From JASJBU01 sp965372385 (GTDB taxonomy: Bacteria > Pseudomonadota > Gammaproteobacteria > Chromatiales > Chromatiaceae), in NCBI GenBank assembly GCA_965372385.1, contig CBDVCD010000250.1:1-5309 (forward strand): a DNA stretch of 5,309 nucleotides. Direction: 5' to 3'. This document shows positions 1 through 5,247 of the stretch, piece after piece. The stretch's first letter is position 1; every line of letters begins with the position of its first letter. Made by a program: the position numbers and the translations under genes. Under the pieces are notes generated by a model. That model was not told the origin of the DNA and did not search any database. It saw only the letters and a program-made list of their open reading frames with translations.

Positions 1-310
1 TATGCAGGCCGGTCTTATAACCCATCGTCTTCACCTGTTGGATGGCGGAGGGCAGGGCCCGCTGCAGGGTCGGTTCACCGCCACTGAAAACCACCGCGTC
101 CAGCAAACCACGGCGTTGCTGCAGAAACTCGATGAACTCGCTCCAGGGGATCATGGCCTTACCCCGGCGCGGGATCAGTTCACTGTTATGGCAGTAACGG
201 CAACGCCAGGGGCAGCCCTGGCAGAAGACCACCGTGGAGAGTTCACCCGGATAATCGAGGGTGGTCATCGGGGTGAAACCGCCTACCTGTAATTCGAGAG
301 GTTGTGACAT
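1..310 (-). CDS. nrdG: Anaerobic ribonucleoside-triphosphate reductase activating protein, radical SAM (N-terminal part, runs off the left edge)
   Basis: Reading the minus strand from the ATG at 308-310 gives 103 open codons to the window edge, so the gene is partial. The protein opens with a GGFTPMTTLDYPG segment (residues 10-22) typical of the longer NrdG-type activases. The radical SAM cluster motif CxxxCxxC follows at C33, C37 and C40 (GCPWRCRYCHN), which binds the 4Fe-4S cluster, and then the SAM-binding SGGEP at residues 76-80. The family makes the glycyl radical on the anaerobic ribonucleotide reductase NrdD using S-adenosylmethionine and an electron donor in the cytoplasm. The first in-frame stop upstream is at 335-337, so ATG 308-310 is the earliest ATG start; no good Shine-Dalgarno precedes it, which suggests translational coupling or a weak start. 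nrdD is not visible next to it. Another glycyl-radical activase is possible but less likely. Confidence 0.85.
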   Translation of the reverse strand, partial: MSQPLELQVGGFTPMTTLDYPGELSTVVFCQGCPWRCRYCHNSELIPRRGKAMIPWSEFIEFLQQRRGLLDAVVFSGGEPTLQRALPSAIQQVKTMGYKTGLH

Positions 311-411
311 TTGTTTGACGTTGCTTGATGGGTGTTATGCCGCAATACCTTCAACGGTCAGATGTTGCACGTCAGTCCGCTGGCTAAAAGGTGACTTTCC
401 CTTTTTCGCCT

Positions 412-757
412 TTAAGCATAGGGTCTTACCTTCAATACCTGATTTAATAACCGAAAGTGCTTGTCCAGCATATAGACTTTACAACTGTTTTGCTTGGCAT
501 TTTGAGCAATGATTAAATCTGGTATACCGATGCCGTTTGCACCGCCTTTCAAACACTTCACTTGATATCTCATTGGAGTACCTGAAATCCGAAGCTTGAG
601 TTTGTAAAATCTCCCTGTATTCAAAAAGATGTTCCCAATCCTGTGGTTGCCCTAACCAATTTATATCGGTGGCCCCTTTAACCGGCCACTTTACCCAAGA
701 TTTTTTCTCATACTCTGCCTCATTGCTGAAGACTATTACTGTTATCCGTATTATCAA
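412..757 (-). pseudogene. Degraded PIN-domain (VapC-like) ribonuclease toxin remnant, frameshifted
   Basis: Two overlapping minus-strand frames together resemble the C-terminal half of a PIN-domain protein. The frame ending at 412 contains IGIPDLIIAQNAKQ followed by VYMLDKHFRLL. This is the usual PIN pattern, with a metal-binding Asp (codon 517-519), an alpha helix, then a beta strand and a second Asp (codon 463-465). The upstream helix (NEISSEVFERR) lies in a different frame that runs from about 757 and stops at 479, so a frameshift is placed near 530-550. I see no convincing N-terminal PIN strand with its first Asp, and no good start codon or ribosome site; the upstream part (to 757) is not recognised. 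PIN toxins cleave RNA and normally pair with an antitoxin, and no antitoxin is visible. The stretch is AT-richer than nrdG and the operon, which fits imported DNA. That this is PIN-derived is fairly likely; that it is non-functional follows from the frameshift. Confidence 0.5.
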
Positions 758-956
758 TTTTTAGTATCCAGATTTGTCTGCTAGCTTTATTCATTGTAAG
801 GAAATCAGTATCTCTCACGGCGATAGTTGCCGGCCTTGTACCTGTTAGCCGTAGCCTGTAGTCGAGAGGTCACTGACTCCTGGAACGATAGAGGAATCGG
901 CTTTTGCAAGCCACGCTATTCATCAACCTGCTGTAAATGCTGACATATCAATAATC
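758..956. other. Gene-free leader region upstream of the cytochrome operon
   Basis: No credible coding frame, tRNA or rRNA signature is visible. A short perfect stem, GGCTT-TTGC-AAGCC, lies at 899-912 without a following T-run, so it is not a clear terminator. The operon promoter should lie here or in the PIN remnant, but I could not place a -35/-10 pair with confidence. Confidence 0.4.
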
Positions 957-962
957 AGGAGG
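957..962 (+). promoter_or_regulatory. Ribosome binding site of the di-heme peroxidase gene
   Basis: A perfect AGGAGG sits 5 nt before the ATG at 968. This fixes the start and predicts strong initiation for the first gene of the operon. Confidence 0.85.
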
Positions 963-967
963 CATAG

Positions 968-2149
968 ATGCGTAACTTCTATTTCGCTCTTCTCTTGCTG
1001 TTCACGGGACCAACAATGGGAGCAACACCCGGAACCGATGGCTTGGGTCTGCCACCCGTTCCTATACCCCAGACCAATCCACAGTCCGATGCAAAGATCG
1101 CACTGGGAGACCAGTTGTTTCATGAAACCCGCTTCAGTAGCACCGGTGAGGTTTCCTGCTCCACCTGTCACGATGCAAAAAAGGCGTTCACCGACAGCCC
1201 CTTGGTGACTTCCGAAGGTATTCGAAAACTGCGTGGCACTCGCAACGCCCCAACCGTGATCAATGCGGCCTACAATGCGACCCAGTTCTGGGATGGTCGC
1301 TCTCCGGATCTGGAAGATCAGGCGCAACACCCTTTCGTGAATCCCTTGGAGATGGGGCTGCCGGATCATGAGCCGATCCTAGAGATCGTAAGCTCCGATC
1401 CGGAATATATTAACGCCTTCAGAGATGTCTTCGGCATTGAGCCGGCGGAGATCACCATGCAGCAGGTCACGCAGGCCATTGCCGCCTTCGAACGCACGGT
1501 GGTAGAGGGGAACTCATCCTTCGATCGCTGGTACTTCGGTGGTCAAAAGGATGCCATGAGCGAATCTGCCATGCGGGGTTTTCAGGTGTTCCTGCGTGAA
1601 GGTCGTTGTGTCTCCTGCCACACCATCGAACAGGATCACGCCCTGTTCATCGATCACCACTTCCACAACATCGGTGTGGGTATTAACGATATCCAGGAGA
1701 AGTTGGCCTCCCTGGCCAAGGTCTTCCTTAAAGCCAAGGCTGAAGGTGCGGACGTGGACAAGACTGTGTTGGCGGATAAAAACGTCTCCCATCTTGGCCG
1801 TTTTGCGGTGGATGAGCAGTTGAGTTCCATGGGCGCCTTCAAAACCCCGACCCTGCGCAACATCGCGCTTACCGCCCCCTATATGCACGACGGCAGTTTG
1901 GCGACCCTGCGAGATGTGGTGGTTCACTACAACAACGGTGGGGTCAGTAAAGCGGGAGACCCGACCAATCCCTTCCTCAGCGGTGGCATCCGGTCCCTCG
2001 ATCTCAGCGAACAACAGATTGACGACCTGGTGGCCTTCATGGAGGCACTGACCAGCGAGCGTTTTGTCGCACCGGCCGGCGCCTCGAACACCTTCAACAC
2101 CGCTGTACCGAGCATGCCTGATCGATTGGCCACAATCCAGGGAGAATAG
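968..2149 (+). CDS. Di-heme cytochrome c peroxidase / MauG-family protein, periplasmic
   Basis: The 393-residue protein has a Sec signal peptide (hydrophobic residues 4-13, cleavage near G18/A19). Two c-type heme sites follow: C64-STC-H68 in the N-terminal half and C214-VSC-H218 in the C-terminal half. Other family hallmarks are RNAPTVINAAY (92-102), QFWDGR with Trp108 (likely the inter-heme Trp), FVNPLEMG (123-130) and APYMHDGSLATLRDVVVHYNNGG-type sequence (303-325). In classical CcpA peroxidases a Met near the last motif ligates the high-potential heme; Met306 is present here. MauG proper uses a Tyr, so this looks like an electron-accepting bacterial peroxidase rather than a MauG-type cofactor oxidase, although Tyr305 is adjacent. 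The family reduces H2O2 or oxidises a protein or small-molecule substrate in the periplasm. It is the first gene of a three-gene operon, with a perfect AGGAGG. The last gene encodes a cytochrome c that could be its electron partner. Fold is certain; substrate is not. Confidence 0.9.
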   Translation: MRNFYFALLLLFTGPTMGATPGTDGLGLPPVPIPQTNPQSDAKIALGDQLFHETRFSSTGEVSCSTCHDAKKAFTDSPLVTSEGIRKLRGTRNAPTVINAAYNATQFWDGRSPDLEDQAQHPFVNPLEMGLPDHEPILEIVSSDPEYINAFRDVFGIEPAEITMQQVTQAIAAFERTVVEGNSSFDRWYFGGQKDAMSESAMRGFQVFLREGRCVSCHTIEQDHALFIDHHFHNIGVGINDIQEKLASLAKVFLKAKAEGADVDKTVLADKNVSHLGRFAVDEQLSSMGAFKTPTLRNIALTAPYMHDGSLATLRDVVVHYNNGGVSKAGDPTNPFLSGGIRSLDLSEQQIDDLVAFMEALTSERFVAPAGASNTFNTAVPSMPDRLATIQGE

Positions 2150-2151
2150 CC

Positions 2152-3216
2152 ATGACCACACGCAGAAACTTTCTCAAGGCCGGGGCCAGCACGATGATCG
2201 CCGGCGTGATACCGGTTAGCATGGTACGACTGGCCTTTGCCGAGCCGGAACAGAACTTCACCTTTGCCTATATTTCGGATTCCCACATCCAGCACATCAA
2301 GGGCAATCGTTTCGTACGCAACTGGGATCAGGGACTGATCCGGGCCGTGGCGGAGACCAATCTGCTGGAACCGAAACCCGATTTCGTGCTTTATGGTGGT
2401 GACCTGGCCCAGCTGGCAACCAGGGAAGAGCTGGATCACGGTGCGGAGATCCTCTCCGGGCTGCGCTTCAAGACCCACATGGTGATGGGTGAGCACGACT
2501 ACTACCTGGATCTGGGCGAGTACTGGAGCCAGCTGTTCGGCGACCACTACTACAGCTTCGATCACAAAGGGGTCCATTTCATAGTACTCAACAGCATCCT
2601 GACCTACGATGACTGGACCCACAACCGCTGGGAGAGTGGCGAGCGCCGCATGGCAGAAATGGCGGGCCTGGACAATCCCAACGGTTCCCCCTTCATGGTG
2701 GGAGAAAAACAACGGGAGTGGCTGAAGCAAGACCTTGCCGCTGTTTCGAGGGATACTCCCCTGGTAGTGCTGTCCCACTCGCCGCTGCAGAAGATCTACA
2801 AGGGTTGGAACTTCTGGACCGAGGACGCGGAGCAGGTGCAGAAGCTGTTGCAGCCCTTCCGGCAAGTGAATGTGATCTACGGCCATGTGCATCAGATCCA
2901 GTACAACCAGATCGGCAATATCGCCTTCAACTCGGTGATGGCCACCGCCTGGCCCTGGCCCTATCCACAGAGCTATGCTCAGGCGGAGAGCCATCTGCCC
3001 GTTTTGACGGTGCCGATGAATCGGGCGGACCCCTTCGACGAACGGGATGCCACCGGCTGGCAACTGATCGATCTTCATTCCGGTCGGGTAGATCTGGCCT
3101 ACAACCTCTACGCCAATCAGAATCGTGTGGTGGCCTTCAACGAGCATATCGGACGCCCTGAGGATAAGCTGTTCCAGGATCCAGCAAATCGCATCGCCCC
3201 GCAAACCCACTATTGA
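2152..3216 (+). CDS. Tat-exported calcineurin-like metallophosphoesterase
   Basis: The 354-residue protein starts with a textbook twin-arginine signal (TRRNFLK, residues 3-9), a hydrophobic stretch and an AFA cleavage site after residue 30. It is therefore exported folded, probably with metals already bound. The calcineurin-like metal motifs appear in order: D43-S-H45, GGD with D84, GEHD (113-116), LSHSP with H209, and YGHVH with H245 and H247. The GEHD block replaces the usual GNHD, so the metal-bridging Asn is a Glu here. The family hydrolyses phosphomono- or phosphodiesters with a two-metal centre; the substrate cannot be read from sequence. The gene begins 2 bp after the stop of the peroxidase gene, and its AGGGAGA ribosome site (2139-2145) lies inside that gene's end, so translation is probably coupled. 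The residues after about 265, rich in Trp and Pro at first, form a C-terminal extension I do not recognise. Confidence 0.9.
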   Translation: MTTRRNFLKAGASTMIAGVIPVSMVRLAFAEPEQNFTFAYISDSHIQHIKGNRFVRNWDQGLIRAVAETNLLEPKPDFVLYGGDLAQLATREELDHGAEILSGLRFKTHMVMGEHDYYLDLGEYWSQLFGDHYYSFDHKGVHFIVLNSILTYDDWTHNRWESGERRMAEMAGLDNPNGSPFMVGEKQREWLKQDLAAVSRDTPLVVLSHSPLQKIYKGWNFWTEDAEQVQKLLQPFRQVNVIYGHVHQIQYNQIGNIAFNSVMATAWPWPYPQSYAQAESHLPVLTVPMNRADPFDERDATGWQLIDLHSGRVDLAYNLYANQNRVVAFNEHIGRPEDKLFQDPANRIAPQTHY

Positions 3217-3221
3217 GGGCG

Positions 3222-3227
3222 AAGGAG
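3222..3227 (+). promoter_or_regulatory. Ribosome binding site that fixes the small cytochrome start
   Basis: AAGGAG lies 8 nt before ATG 3236. A second ATG at 3231 is out of frame and too close to the site. In-frame starts inside the preceding gene (from 3125) would lack the signal peptide at the N-terminus. Confidence 0.75.
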
Positions 3228-3235
3228 CAAATGAA

Positions 3236-3628
3236 ATGAAAAGGTTAATCTTATGCGGTGTCTTGTGTATGGGCGGTGGATTTGCCAGTGCGGATGAATT
3301 CAGCCAGACCGAGGTCGATCGCTGGATGCAGCAGTTCGAACAGGTCGCCCAGGAAGGCCGTCGCTTATGGACCAGTCCGGAACTTGGTAACAATGGCGTG
3401 GTGTGCGCCCAATGCCATCCCAATGCCGCCAATACCCACCCGGAGACCTATCCCAAGTTTCAGAAACAACTCGGCCGGGTTGCCGAGATCTGGGAGATGA
3501 TCAATTGGTGCATCCGCAACCCGCTGGAAGGCAAGGACCTGGCGGCGAACGATCCCGCGATGATCGCCATCCAGGCCTATGTCGCCAAAGAGCGGCGGGG
3601 GGTCGCACTGGCGCCAGGCCAGCACTGA
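3236..3628 (+). CDS. Small mono-heme c-type cytochrome, SoxA/TsdA-like
   Basis: The 130-residue product has a Sec signal peptide (MKRLILCG start, ASA cleavage site after residue 19) and one c-type heme site, C57-AQC-H61. After the heme come YPKFQKQLGRVAEIWEMINWCIRNPLEG and an AxQAYVAKERRGV-type helix. The arrangement IN-x-C-xx-xP, then a polar stretch, then AI-AYVA, resembles the C-terminal heme domain of thiosulfate-oxidising cytochromes (SoxA, TsdA). In those, a Cys can ligate the heme iron; here C91 sits at the comparable place, which is an inference from memory of the families. Met109 is an alternative distal ligand. SoxA and TsdA are normally di-heme, so this is a single-domain relative. 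It lies 19 bp after the phosphoesterase gene as the last gene of the operon and probably shuttles electrons to or from the di-heme enzyme. Its stop is 9 bp from a MITE. Confidence 0.85.
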   Translation: MKRLILCGVLCMGGGFASADEFSQTEVDRWMQQFEQVAQEGRRLWTSPELGNNGVVCAQCHPNAANTHPETYPKFQKQLGRVAEIWEMINWCIRNPLEGKDLAANDPAMIAIQAYVAKERRGVALAPGQH

Positions 3629-3632
3629 TCCA

Positions 3633-3637
3633 TTCAA
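3633..3637. repeat. Left target-site duplication of the MITE
   Basis: TTCAA directly abuts the left terminal inverted repeat. The identical TTCAA abuts the right one at 3875-3879, as expected from a 5-bp staggered insertion. Confidence 0.8.
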
Positions 3638-3657
3638 CCTAGAATCCTCAGTTGAAC
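3638..3657 (+). repeat. Left terminal inverted repeat of the MITE
   Basis: The 20 bases match the reverse complement of 3855-3874 with two mismatches, at positions 7 and 19 of the repeat. Confidence 0.85.
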
Positions 3658-3775
3658 ACCGTGAAGGTTGCGCTTGTGGTGGTGCAGGGCAAGGCACAAC
3701 GACGCGGAATAGTTATTCTATTGCAAGGAGTTGTAACACAGCCATGCGCCGCCACAAGCGTGCCATTCGCGGTGT
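3656..3775. repeat. Nested internal palindrome of the MITE
   Basis: The arms 3656-3690 and 3741-3775 are inverted copies, matching at 27 of 35 positions; the best block is CGCTTGTGG against CCACAAGCG. The 50-nt loop carries a further ACAAC (3696-3700) / GTTGT (3730-3734) pair around a GAATA-GT-TATTC hairpin at 3707-3718. As RNA or single-stranded DNA this would fold into one long hairpin. Confidence 0.75.
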
Positions 3776-3785
3776 AGCGTTGCTC

Positions 3786-3798
3786 ACCCAATAGGTGA
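3786..3798. repeat. Small hairpin in the right part of the MITE
   Basis: CACC-CAATA-GGTG forms a 4-bp stem in the asymmetric 80-nt stretch between the internal palindrome and the right terminal repeat. Confidence 0.35.
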
Positions 3799-3854
3799 AA
3801 CCGTTCAATGCTGATAAAGCTTATGTTTTCAAAACGATTAGTGCAGTACATAGC

Positions 3855-3874
3855 GGTCAACTGAGGAATCTAGG
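3855..3874 (-). repeat. Right terminal inverted repeat of the MITE
   Basis: Inverted partner of 3638-3657, ending in CTAGG at 3874 and followed immediately by the TTCAA duplication. Confidence 0.85.
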
Positions 3875-3879
3875 TTCAA
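3875..3879. repeat. Right target-site duplication of the MITE
   Basis: TTCAA, identical to 3633-3637 on the other side of the element. Confidence 0.8.
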
Positions 3880-4226
3880 CAGGCACATGGGTTGTGTGAG
3901 ATGCAGAGTTTTTCTCGCTTAGTGTGTGGCAAGGCTTGCCAAGAAATCAGCAAGGCCTTTACTCATGATAGACCAGGGTTTGAAGTCGCTACAGCCTGAA
4001 GATTCGTAAACCGTGGTCTGTCTGTTATCGATTTGATAATTGGCAAGAAAATGCCTGGTCTGGATTCGCATGCAGCCATTGTGCGGTGGTGAATTGCATA
4101 GTCACTCTTACCTGTTCCAGATATCTGGATGGTTCGAACATATCAAATCTTTGTCCGACGATTTCATTGGATGGTGAAAACTACGTTCTGTTAACCCACC
4201 AGATGACGAATATTCCTGTAAATTGG
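3880..4226. other. Gene-free region with several inverted repeats
   Basis: No credible gene is visible in this stretch between the MITE and the convergent minus-strand gene. It holds a 9-bp stem with one bulge (AAGGCTTGC 3931-3939 with GCAAGGCCTT 3950-3959), overlapping a shorter GGCAA-GGC-TTGCC hairpin (3928-3940). A 12-base inverted pair with one mismatch (3970-3981 and 4008-4019) follows. AGACCAGG (3970-3977) is also perfectly complementary to CCTGGTCT (4054-4061), so two pairings compete for the same bases. None ends in a strong T-run. The region is AT-richer than the operon. Confidence 0.45.
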
Positions 4227-5111
4227 TTATTTGCCAAATTTCCCTTTTGTTTTAATCAACCCTGTTTTGACTACATGATCCTTTTTTGTTCTAAATAACA
4301 CCACGTATTCGCCTCTCCACACCTGCTTACCTCTTTCATTGGTACCGTCCCATACCACTTGAATATCAGTTCCTTTTTTAAGTATTCCATCCTGTACATC
4401 ACGTAGGGTTTTACGGCGGGATAGTGGCCGTTGAAAGTATGTGTTTCTGTAGATGGATATATCCATTTCTATATCCTCCAGTAAATCAAACATGATGGTC
4501 GTTATTCTTTCAAATGGGTTTGGACTAATGCGAACATTAGTAATTGATGGCAAGAAACGAATATAAATTTTGATATAGTTTATGTCAGTACCATCGCTGG
4601 TACAGCTTGCATCGGGAAAATAGGCTCTAAACTCTGTTTCCCCTGCTTCCAGGTTTATCGGATTATATTCAACTTCTACAACCCCATTCTCATTTGTCTC
4701 AGCCATTATGATCACCTCTTCGTGAACGTCGTCCCCGAAGCATGTAAGTTTAATGACTTGATTGCTGACTGGCTGTAGCGATCCATCATTGGAATACAGC
4801 TTTGCCCGTAATGTCACAATCTCTCTGTGGATGCCACCAAAAATAAAGGTACTACCCCTGTTGCAATGCTCCTCCCCGTTATAATCAACACAAAAAGAGC
4901 CGATATAATCACTGTCCAGTGACTTATTGATCTCAACAGGCACAGGTACAGCAAAGCAATGTCCACAAGTATCATAGCCTTGGCTTACAGCCTGCTTTAA
5001 CGACATAAAGGTGACTTTATTCTCCTCCTTCATCATTCGAAGGCAGTAGCAATCAAGTTTATGTGTCTCTTTTGATTTTACGTTTCCAATAAGAATCGCT
5101 GTATTATCCAT
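4227..5111 (-). CDS. Modular protein: Ada-like zinc motif, Ig-like middle, FlgD-type Ig C-terminus
   Basis: A complete 294-residue minus-strand gene, starting at ATG 5109-5111 after a purine-rich AAGGAAGGGAG (5114-5124); an in-frame TGA lies just upstream, so no longer form exists. Residues 7-52 follow the pattern of Ada-like metal-binding modules: IGN-x-x-S-x3-H17-x3-C21, a MKEENKVTF-S-x4-A-x2-GY core, then C49-x-x-C52, likely binding zinc. Residues about 95-185 look like a bacterial Ig fold (LRAKLYSNDG, TNENGVVEVEY, EFRAYF). Residues about 190-290 match the FlgD-type Ig domain: ISPNPF at 195-200, then VVWDGTNERGKQVWRGEY (252-269). There is no signal peptide or membrane segment. It is Cys-rich (C21, C23, C49, C52, C74, C83, C124, C170). 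It is much AT-richer than the operon, and a group II intron ends 63 bp upstream, so recent acquisition is likely. Function is unknown; domain assignments are from pattern recognition. Confidence 0.8.
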   Translation of the reverse strand: MDNTAILIGNVKSKETHKLDCYCLRMMKEENKVTFMSLKQAVSQGYDTCGHCFAVPVPVEINKSLDSDYIGSFCVDYNGEEHCNRGSTFIFGGIHREIVTLRAKLYSNDGSLQPVSNQVIKLTCFGDDVHEEVIIMAETNENGVVEVEYNPINLEAGETEFRAYFPDASCTSDGTDINYIKIYIRFLPSITNVRISPNPFERITTIMFDLLEDIEMDISIYRNTYFQRPLSRRKTLRDVQDGILKKGTDIQVVWDGTNERGKQVWRGEYVVLFRTKKDHVVKTGLIKTKGKFGK

Positions 5112-5113
5112 AG

Positions 5114-5124
5114 CTCCCTTCCTT
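5114..5124 (-). promoter_or_regulatory. Ribosome binding site of the modular gene
   Basis: On the minus strand AAGGAAGGGAG precedes the ATG by 2 nt (GGGAG) or 8 nt (AAGGA), supporting the start at 5111. Confidence 0.65.
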
Positions 5125-5174
5125 TTGTGTCATTTAATTAATGGCATCCGCGAATATTCAACCATTTTTATGCA

Positions 5175-5211
5175 GTCACAGTAGGAACACCGGTTGCCCG
5201 GCGTCCCCCGT
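5175..5211 (-). ncRNA. Group II intron domain VI with branch-point adenosine
   Basis: On the minus strand the basal stem ACGG (5211-5208) pairs with CTGT (5181-5178), and the distal stem GGGACGCCGG (5207-5198) pairs with CCGGTGTTCC (5193-5184) across a GCAA tetraloop. Only T5183 and A5182 are left unpaired on the 3' side. A5182 lies 7 nt before the last intron base, exactly where the bulged branch A is expected. Confidence 0.75.
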
Positions 5212-5214
5212 ACA

Positions 5215-5247
5215 GATCCCCGCATGAAGTTTTTCCTCACGGGGCTC
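5215..5247 (-). ncRNA. Group II intron domain V (catalytic hairpin)
   Basis: On the minus strand, GAGCCCCG pairs with CGGGGATC. The catalytic triad AGC is at 5246-5244. A two-base bulge (TG, 5224-5223) separates the lower stem from an upper stem TGAGG/CTTCA. Length and layout match domain V (about 34 nt). The loop is AAAAA rather than the usual GNRA tetraloop, and G3 faces A instead of the usual U. Confidence 0.7.

Larger units (their letters stand above)
3638..3874. mobile_element. 237-bp MITE with CCTAGA ends, probably IS1380-type
   Basis: The element is bounded by 20-bp terminal inverted repeats that agree at 18 of 20 positions: CCTAGAATCCTCAGTTGAAC at 3638-3657, and CCTAGATTCCTCAGTTGACC read on the minus strand from 3874 to 3855. 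A perfect 5-bp direct repeat flanks it. It contains no transposase, so it would have to move in trans. The CCTAGATTC end and a 4-5 bp duplication recall IS1380-family elements such as ISEcp1; that family assignment is from memory. The interior holds a large imperfect palindrome (arms 3656-3690 and 3741-3775). It inserted just behind the last stop of the cytochrome operon, so its hairpin may now act as the transcript's 3' end. Confidence 0.8.

Noticed and set aside
2..292. Plus-strand open frame of 96 codons at the left edge
   Set aside because: It is antisense to the radical SAM gene, whose CxxxCxxC and SGGEP motifs are clear on the minus strand.
261..512. An 83-codon plus-strand frame
   Set aside because: It overlaps the nrdG start and the PIN remnant antisense, has no recognisable domain and no ribosome site.
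899..912. GGCTT-TTGC-AAGCC hairpin as a terminator
   Set aside because: The stem is only 5 bp and no T-run follows.
1514..2161. A 215-codon minus-strand open frame
   Set aside because: Shadow of the di-heme peroxidase gene; no recognisable motif or ribosome site.
3125..3235. Longer N-terminus for the small cytochrome starting inside the phosphoesterase gene
   Set aside because: It would bury the signal peptide 37 residues inside the protein; ATG 3236 has a well-spaced AAGGAG.
1927..3432. A 501-codon minus-strand open frame across the operon
   Set aside because: Its translation is His/Val/Leu-rich without domains, and it is antisense to the phosphoesterase with all metal motifs; it is a codon-usage shadow.
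3648..3860. A 70-codon minus-strand frame covering most of the MITE
   Set aside because: It spans the palindrome arms, has no transposase motif and lacks a ribosome site; it is best explained as chance.
4086..4298. A 70-codon plus-strand frame in the AT-rich intergenic region
   Set aside because: No motif or ribosome site, and it overlaps the 3' end of the real minus-strand gene.
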